Positions 21,978 to 25,410 of a stretch of DNA of 25,410 nucleotides are shown here, in pieces (position 1 is the stretch's first letter; each line of letters starts with the position of its first letter). Made by a program: the position numbers and the translations under genes. Location: the NCBI GenBank assembly GCA_016743925.1, contig JADGFH010000011.1, positions 1 through 25,410 of the forward strand. Direction: 5' to 3'. The notes under the pieces were generated by a model. It saw only the letters and a list, made by a program, of their open reading frames with translations, searched no databases and had not been told where the DNA came from. The DNA comes from Labilibaculum sp. Its GTDB lineage: Bacteria; Bacteroidota; Bacteroidia; Bacteroidales; Marinifilaceae.

Positions 21978-22059
21978 GCGAAAATAGGGTCGGACCAAGC
22001 AAATTTATGCAACCCCACGGTTAATACAAATAAAATCTTTTCGAAATCATGAAAAATAG

Positions 22060-22103
22060 CTCTTAGCGGGTCCATTTTGGTACTTAAATGGGCCCTCTAA
22101 GAG
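22060..22103 (+). repeat. Long perfect-like hairpin, 18-bp arms
   Basis: The arm 22060-22077 (CTCTTAGCGGGTCCATTT) is complementary to 22086-22103 at 16 of 18 positions, with an eight-base loop. It could be a terminator-like RNA hairpin or a tiny mobile repeat. It has no T-run and no relation to the attC sites. A partial REP-like copy (GGGTCGGACCAAGC) precedes it at 21987-22000. Confidence 0.6.
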
Positions 22104-22125
22104 ATTCTATCAATTGTTTCATAGA

Positions 22126-22175
22126 TTCTAACAATCAAAATGCACCGGTCAAGCCGGTGATTTTGGCGGTTGGAC
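22126..22175 (+). other. attC site, short type A, best consensus match
   Basis: R'' TTCTAAC (22126-22132) and R' GTTGGAC (22169-22175, perfect GTTRRRY). The stem CAAAATGCACCGG / CCGGTGATTTTG with a five-base loop makes a 50-bp site laid out like attC sites of class 1 integron cassettes. The next cassette starts at 22170. Confidence 0.85.
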
Positions 22176-22307
22176 GAAGCCCTGGCGGGCGAATAGAGAG
22201 GGGCTTCGAGCTATTCCCCAAGGGACCAACATCGTGGAAAACTCACCCGACAAATCGGGTTCGACCAACAAATAAGTTGAAGACAGGCATCAAGGAATTT
22301 TTTTGGC
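22176..22307 (+). other. Gene-less cassette region with stacked hairpins
   Basis: I see no credible gene; a short ORF across it only runs through attC sequence. Two nested stems are seen: CGAAGCCC (22174-22181 region) with GGGGCTTCG (about 22201-22210), and ACCCGA-CAAA-TCGGGT near 22247-22262. GTTGGACGAA at the start pairs with TTCGACCAAC near 22260-22270, closing the whole stretch. Like the 195-bp unit at 1753, this is a structured non-coding cassette. Confidence 0.5.
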
Positions 22308-22407
22308 CGTGTGGTCGCTGCTTAACTTAACGTTTTTTATTGAATTTATTAACATTGTTGGAGTCTGTTGCTAACTACGCCCGGCTCGGTTAAGCACGGC
22401 GTTGAAT
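22308..22407 (+). other. attC-like site before the cysteine peptidase-like gene
   Basis: GCTTAAC (22320-22326) and GTTAAGC (22389-22395) are perfectly complementary and both fit the core-box consensus. An outer pair GGCCGTG / CACGGC precedes R' GTTGAAT (22401-22407). Which GTT is the true cut site is unclear. The right half TAAGCACGGCGTT recurs at 23701. Confidence 0.55.
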
Positions 22408-22452
22408 TTCAATTTTTATAATAATTAATTTTTAAATAAAGGTGAATTGTAA

Positions 22453-23049
22453 ATGACAATTATTTCCAAAAAACAAGGAGAGCTTGATGGTCTCTGTGGA
22501 ATATATTCAGTTACAAATGCTATTATGCTTTTAACTGAAATTGAACCGGATTTTACCTTTAAGTATGCTCTAAAAAGTATGTTCAAAGACAAAAATCCTA
22601 TGGCTGTTGTGAAAGGTTTTGAGATTGGTACTTTGAAAGATGTATTGTCTCGGACTATTAAATATTTAAATTCTGGAAAAGCTTCTTTAGAATATGAAGA
22701 AACTGGAGAGGAATATATTCCAAACCTTGATTTTAAGATACCTTTTTGGCAAACAGAACCTGATCGCGCAGAATTTCGAAAAACAGTCATGGAGGCTAAA
22801 AGAACTGATACGGTAGCTATCTTAGGGTATTGGTATAGTGATGGAAATTCAAAAAATGATTATTCTCACTGGACAGTAATAAAAAATGTAACTGAGTCGA
22901 ACCTGATGACTTTTGATTCTGATCGGGAGTTATCCCGAATATCGTGGGATAAGATCTTGGTAACATCAAATAACTCAAGTATGTCAAAGCATGCAAAACG
23001 ACCTTTTTTGATACGTCCACAAGATCTTGTGTTAGTAACAAATGAATAA
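22453..23049 (+). CDS. Papain-fold (C39-like) cysteine peptidase-type protein
   Basis: A 198-residue protein with a Cys-His-Asp triad in papain order: DGLCGIYSVTNAI (Cys15 at the head of a helix), YSHWTVIKN (His139) and MTFDSDRE (Asp155). The Gln expected before the Cys may be Gln8. It has no signal peptide, so it would act in the cytoplasm as a peptidase, transglutaminase-like or toxin-type enzyme. Exact family not recognised; C39-like is the nearest. The start at 22453 follows AAAGGTG by about six bases, and the protein begins directly with the catalytic segment. It stands alone after an attC-like site, followed by an attC remnant, so it is a single-gene cassette. Confidence 0.7.
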   Translation: MTIISKKQGELDGLCGIYSVTNAIMLLTEIEPDFTFKYALKSMFKDKNPMAVVKGFEIGTLKDVLSRTIKYLNSGKASLEYEETGEEYIPNLDFKIPFWQTEPDRAEFRKTVMEAKRTDTVAILGYWYSDGNSKNDYSHWTVIKNVTESNLMTFDSDRELSRISWDKILVTSNNSSMSKHAKRPFLIRPQDLVLVTNE

Positions 23050-23078
23050 ATATATGAATTAGAAGCAGGATCAATTTG

Positions 23079-23100
23079 TTTTAACACACCGGGGTGCTTC
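23079..23100 (+). other. attC remnant after the cysteine peptidase-like gene
   Basis: TTTTAAC (23079-23085) fits R'' and ACACACCGG recalls the left arm of type A sites. After CACC-GG-GGTG the right arm and R' box are missing. Probably a truncated site. Confidence 0.35.
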
Positions 23101-23154
23101 CAAATTAATTACAAACAAAATCCGCTAAATTAAATTAAAAATATTAATCAGATT

Positions 23155-23691
23155 ATGAATGATAAAGAGAAGAAAAAAATCGGTTTAGATCATTTTGCAA
23201 TAATCATTTCATTTGTTGCATTGGCGATGTCGATATTGAGTTTCTGTGATGTTAGGAAACATAACCGTCTATCATTAAAACCACATATTAATTTTCTTGT
23301 TAGTTTTACAGAGGACAAAAATCAGAAAGATGGTATCTATTTAGTTTCGAACGGACCAGGTCCTGCGATCATAAAAGAGTTCAAAATTTTTGTTGATGAT
23401 ATTGAAGTGGATTTCGCTCAAGTTGATTCAGCACGAAGAATATTAAACCGATTATTAAATCTAACTGATGTCACTTTTAATATAGGAGTTTTATACCCAA
23501 ACAATGTAATACAAGCTGGTACCAAAATATTAATAATAGGGCCAGAAAAAAATCCATATGACCTTTCGTTAGATCAAAACCAACGTATTGCTTCCAATTT
23601 TAAAAGGTTGAAAATTTGCGTAAAATATAATTCTCTTTATGAAAAAAAGGATGATATTTGCGAAAAAAATTTTCAAGTAGTCAATCATTGA
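23155..23691 (+). CDS. Membrane-anchored protein of unknown function
   Basis: A 178-residue protein. A basic N-terminus (DKEKKKIGLDH) leads into one hydrophobic helix (about residues 13-31, HFAIIISFVALAMSILSF), so the rest should be anchored by a single span. The remaining domain is beta-rich: KPHINFLVSF, GIYLVSNGPGPAIIKEFKIFVDD and NVIQAGTKILIIGP. RLSLKPHI followed by SNGPGPAII is a pattern I associate with uncharacterised cassette and accessory proteins, but it has no known activity. Start ATG 23155 has no strong ribosome site. It may act in the envelope; no partner is evident from the context. Confidence 0.7.
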   Translation: MNDKEKKKIGLDHFAIIISFVALAMSILSFCDVRKHNRLSLKPHINFLVSFTEDKNQKDGIYLVSNGPGPAIIKEFKIFVDDIEVDFAQVDSARRILNRLLNLTDVTFNIGVLYPNNVIQAGTKILIIGPEKNPYDLSLDQNQRIASNFKRLKICVKYNSLYEKKDDICEKNFQVVNH

Positions 23692-23698
23692 ATAAAGG

Positions 23699-23751
23699 TA
23701 TAAGCACGGCGTTCAGGACCGGACACACGTGGACATGCAAGTGAGCTAAAC
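23699..23751 (+). other. Hybrid attC half-sites before the PIN gene
   Basis: TAAGCACGGCGTTCAGG (23701-23717) repeats the right half of the site at 22391. Directly after it, CACGTGGACATGCAAGTGAGCTAAAC is the right half of a type B site with R' GCTAAAC (23745-23751). Both left arms are missing, so this looks like a junction of two eroded sites. Confidence 0.5.
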
Positions 23752-23775
23752 ATTATGTGGCAAAAGGAAATACTA

Positions 23776-24900
23776 ATGGGCCTACACGATTCTGACAAAA
23801 ATTATGATGTCATTCTCATTGATACATCTATATTTGATGGAAATGGGTTGCGACTTGAAACCGGACTTCTTGGTAAATTAAGACAGTTCAAAAAAACGGA
23901 TATAGATGTACTGCTACCGGACGTCATTAAAAACGAGGTTCAATCGCACTTAGAAAAAAAAATTAAGGTTTCAAGAAGTGCTCTTGAAAAATCAATAAAT
24001 GATGCAGGAGATCATCTCTTCTTTGATGGAAGTGCTCTCAATGAGGCAAAAAAACTACTAATTGATAGCGATGAAATTGAAAAACTGGCTCAATCAAGAC
24101 TCGACAATTTTGTTAATGATACAAATGCATTAGAAATTGAATGCAATGATTATGTATCAGTTGGTGAAGTCTTAGGCCAATATTTTTCTAATCAACCTCC
24201 ATTTTCCGAAACAGGGAAGAAAAAGAATGAATTCCCAGATGCTATAGTCTTGTTGGCCACAGAAGAGTGGGCTAAACGGGAAGAAAAATCTGTTTTAGCT
24301 ATCGCGAAAGACAAGGATTGGCGGTCTTACTGTGAAAGCTCTTCCAATATTGATTATGAAGAAGACTTTACAGCTGGACTTGTATCTTTCAACGATGCAA
24401 CTGCACCATTTGCTTTTGTAGAGTGTTTAATAAAACACATGGAAAAGGATACGGCTCAATCATTTATTACCAAAGTAGAAAATGAACTAAAATTCGTTTT
24501 AGAGGGCTTTACCCCTGATCAGGATGCAGAGTCCCAGTTCTACTGGGAACCTGAAGGTTCTCACGGATGGTTTGAAAGTTTCTCATTTATTGATGAAGCT
24601 TTCAGAATCATTGAAGCAGATCAAGATTATTTGGTACTGGAGGCCCGTGCTGAGATCACAGTTGGCTCTGAGGGAGAATTTTCCCTTTCAGTTCATGACT
24701 CAATAGATAAAGATTATGTAGGTCTCGGTAGTACATCGGTTTCAACAGAAGAAACTTTTGAGTCAGCATTATTAATAACAATCTCAGGTGAGCTCACAGA
24801 CGACATAGAGGCTATAGAAGTAGAAGAAGTTGAGGTCGTTGACCCAATTAGAACAATACATTTTGGCACGTTAGAGCTTGATTTTGGAGAATATGAATAA
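23776..24900 (+). CDS. PIN-domain (DUF4935) ribonuclease-like protein
   Basis: A 374-residue protein. The N-terminal 210 residues are a PIN nuclease domain of the DUF4935 type: VILIDTSIF (Asp16), LPDVIKNEV (Asp/Glu), NEFPDAIVLLAT (Asp) and AIAKDKDWRSYC (Asp), the acidic residues that bind Mg2+ or Mn2+ for RNA cleavage. Residues 215-374 form an acidic beta-rich domain without a known name, perhaps regulating the nuclease. DUF4935 proteins occur alone in defence and stress islands, without a partner antitoxin. The start is set at ATG 23776 because AAAGGA lies eight bases before it. An in-frame ATG at 23755 is only four bases after the attC R' box and has no ribosome site. Single-gene cassette. 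Confidence 0.85.
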   Translation: MGLHDSDKNYDVILIDTSIFDGNGLRLETGLLGKLRQFKKTDIDVLLPDVIKNEVQSHLEKKIKVSRSALEKSINDAGDHLFFDGSALNEAKKLLIDSDEIEKLAQSRLDNFVNDTNALEIECNDYVSVGEVLGQYFSNQPPFSETGKKKNEFPDAIVLLATEEWAKREEKSVLAIAKDKDWRSYCESSSNIDYEEDFTAGLVSFNDATAPFAFVECLIKHMEKDTAQSFITKVENELKFVLEGFTPDQDAESQFYWEPEGSHGWFESFSFIDEAFRIIEADQDYLVLEARAEITVGSEGEFSLSVHDSIDKDYVGLGSTSVSTEETFESALLITISGELTDDIEAIEVEEVEVVDPIRTIHFGTLELDFGEYE

Positions 24901-24902
24901 AG

Positions 24903-25000
24903 CCCACAATCGAGATGAACTGACCTCATAATTCAATCCATGGGGGATATGAACACAAATTTAGACCATCATGTCAGGCATCTGCCTTTTGGGATCGAAT
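24903..25000 (+). other. Possible attC remnant after the PIN gene
   Basis: GATG(AA)CTGAC near 24914 pairs with GTCAG(G)CATC near 24973, with unpaired bases. AGCCCAC (24902-24908) could be a weak R''. No R' box is seen. The rest of 25001-25129 holds only very short ORFs and nothing I can support. Confidence 0.3.
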
Positions 25001-25129
25001 ATCGGGAAGGCTGGCAAATTATTTAGCGGGGCAGGATTTGAAGGGTGTGACCATGATCAGGATTCTAAAACATGTGGCATTTTCATCTATTTCAGTTGTA
25101 TATGATCTTGAAATACTAATTTTATAGCG

Positions 25130-25311
25130 TGTTAAACAGCGTCCAAAATTGACCCCCCATCAGCGTCCAATTTTGACCCCCCTTCAAAAATTTCGGTTTT
25201 GTTAAAAGGTACTGTTTATAGGGGTTTTAAGTAAAAATATGATTTTTAAAATAAACATTGAGTGCTGCCTATTTCAGCGGAAAAGGGGTCAAAATTTAAC
25301 ACTGTTTAACA
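25130..25311 (+). mobile_element. 182-bp IS21-derived miniature element (MITE-like)
   Basis: The ends are inverted repeats: TGTTAAACAG (25130-25139) is perfectly repeated inverted as CTGTTTAACA (25302-25311), and over 27 bases 22 match. The left end holds two 22-bp direct repeats (25137-25158 and 25161-25182) of the form CAGCGTCCAAxxTTGACCCC, the multiple terminal repeats typical of IS21-family elements. The interior is AT-rich without istA or istB. No target duplication is visible. Confidence 0.7.
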
Positions 25312-25410
25312 CACCAGGAAGATTTTTGCCAGGCTTTAGGACTTTCTCATGAGTTGAAGTATCAGGCAGATGGTGGTCCTGGGTTGCAAGCATGCTTCGA
25401 TGCCGTCCGG
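25289..25410 (-). pseudogene. Tail of a minus-strand reading frame running into the miniature element
   Basis: On the minus strand an open frame enters at the window end and stops inside the right end of the element (TGA at 25291-25289). It reads LPDTSTHEKVLKPGKNLPG near the end. I do not recognise it. Its last codons come from the element, so the gene was probably truncated by the insertion. It could also be non-coding. Confidence 0.25.

Noticed and set aside
22088..22330. 80-codon ORF across the attC at 22126
   Set aside because: It is made of attC and hairpin sequence, with no ribosome site or protein-like composition.
1..25410. CRISPR array, tRNA or rRNA genes
   Set aside because: No regularly spaced direct repeats and no tRNA or rRNA signatures were seen; the repeats present are attC-type palindromes at irregular spacing.

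Overview
This window reads as part of an integron gene-cassette array. Every gene I can support is on the + strand. Most are short, unrelated in function and separated by imperfect palindromes with attC architecture: an RYYYAAC-like R'' box, an L''/spacer/L' stem with unpaired bases, and a GTTRRRY-like R' box. The best proof lies inside single cassettes. The R'' box closing the lipoprotein cassette (AGATAAC) and the HNH cassette (GCACAAC) is the exact reverse complement of the G+TTNNNN that opens the same cassette (GTTATCT, GTTGTGC), as expected if each cassette once existed as a circle. No integrase gene, attI site or tRNA/rRNA gene is visible, so this is interior array. AT-rich coding, RAYT/REP-like GGGGTC repeats, an apparently selenocysteine-dependent gene and IS21-type ends suggest an anaerobic Desulfobacterota-like host, with low confidence.

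Layout. 1-1700: the 3' part of a metallophosphoesterase, a fosX-type fosfomycin hydrolase and a DUF3795 cysteine-rich protein. 1752-9806: a 7.6 kb block of three large defence-type genes (HD + Hsp90-like ATPase; PHP + SMC-like ATPase of the TrlF family; DUF262/DUF1524 GmrSD-like nuclease), bracketed by two identical 205-bp copies of a structured non-coding cassette. 9843-15829: an unknown zinc/HNH-like protein, a broken CHAT-like protease gene, a lipoprotein, a zinc-ribbon protein, an HNH nuclease and an Mrr-type nuclease, each followed by an attC. 15957-18850: a MaoC-like hydratase plus hotdog thioesterase pair, then a radical SAM protein. 19357-21977: a binuclear amidohydrolase, a MerB-like gene with an in-frame TGA at the catalytic cysteine, and a small exported protein. 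22453-24900: a papain-fold cysteine peptidase-like protein, a membrane-anchored protein and a PIN (DUF4935) nuclease. 24901-25410: attC remnant, then an IS21-derived miniature element and the window end.

The genes do not form one pathway. They look like a stored collection of cassettes with a heavy share of nuclease, ATPase and protease genes typical of anti-phage defence, plus resistance (fosfomycin, organomercury) and small-molecule metabolism. Most promising for follow-up: the defence trio between identical non-coding cassettes, the UGA-containing MerB, and the structured non-coding cassette itself.
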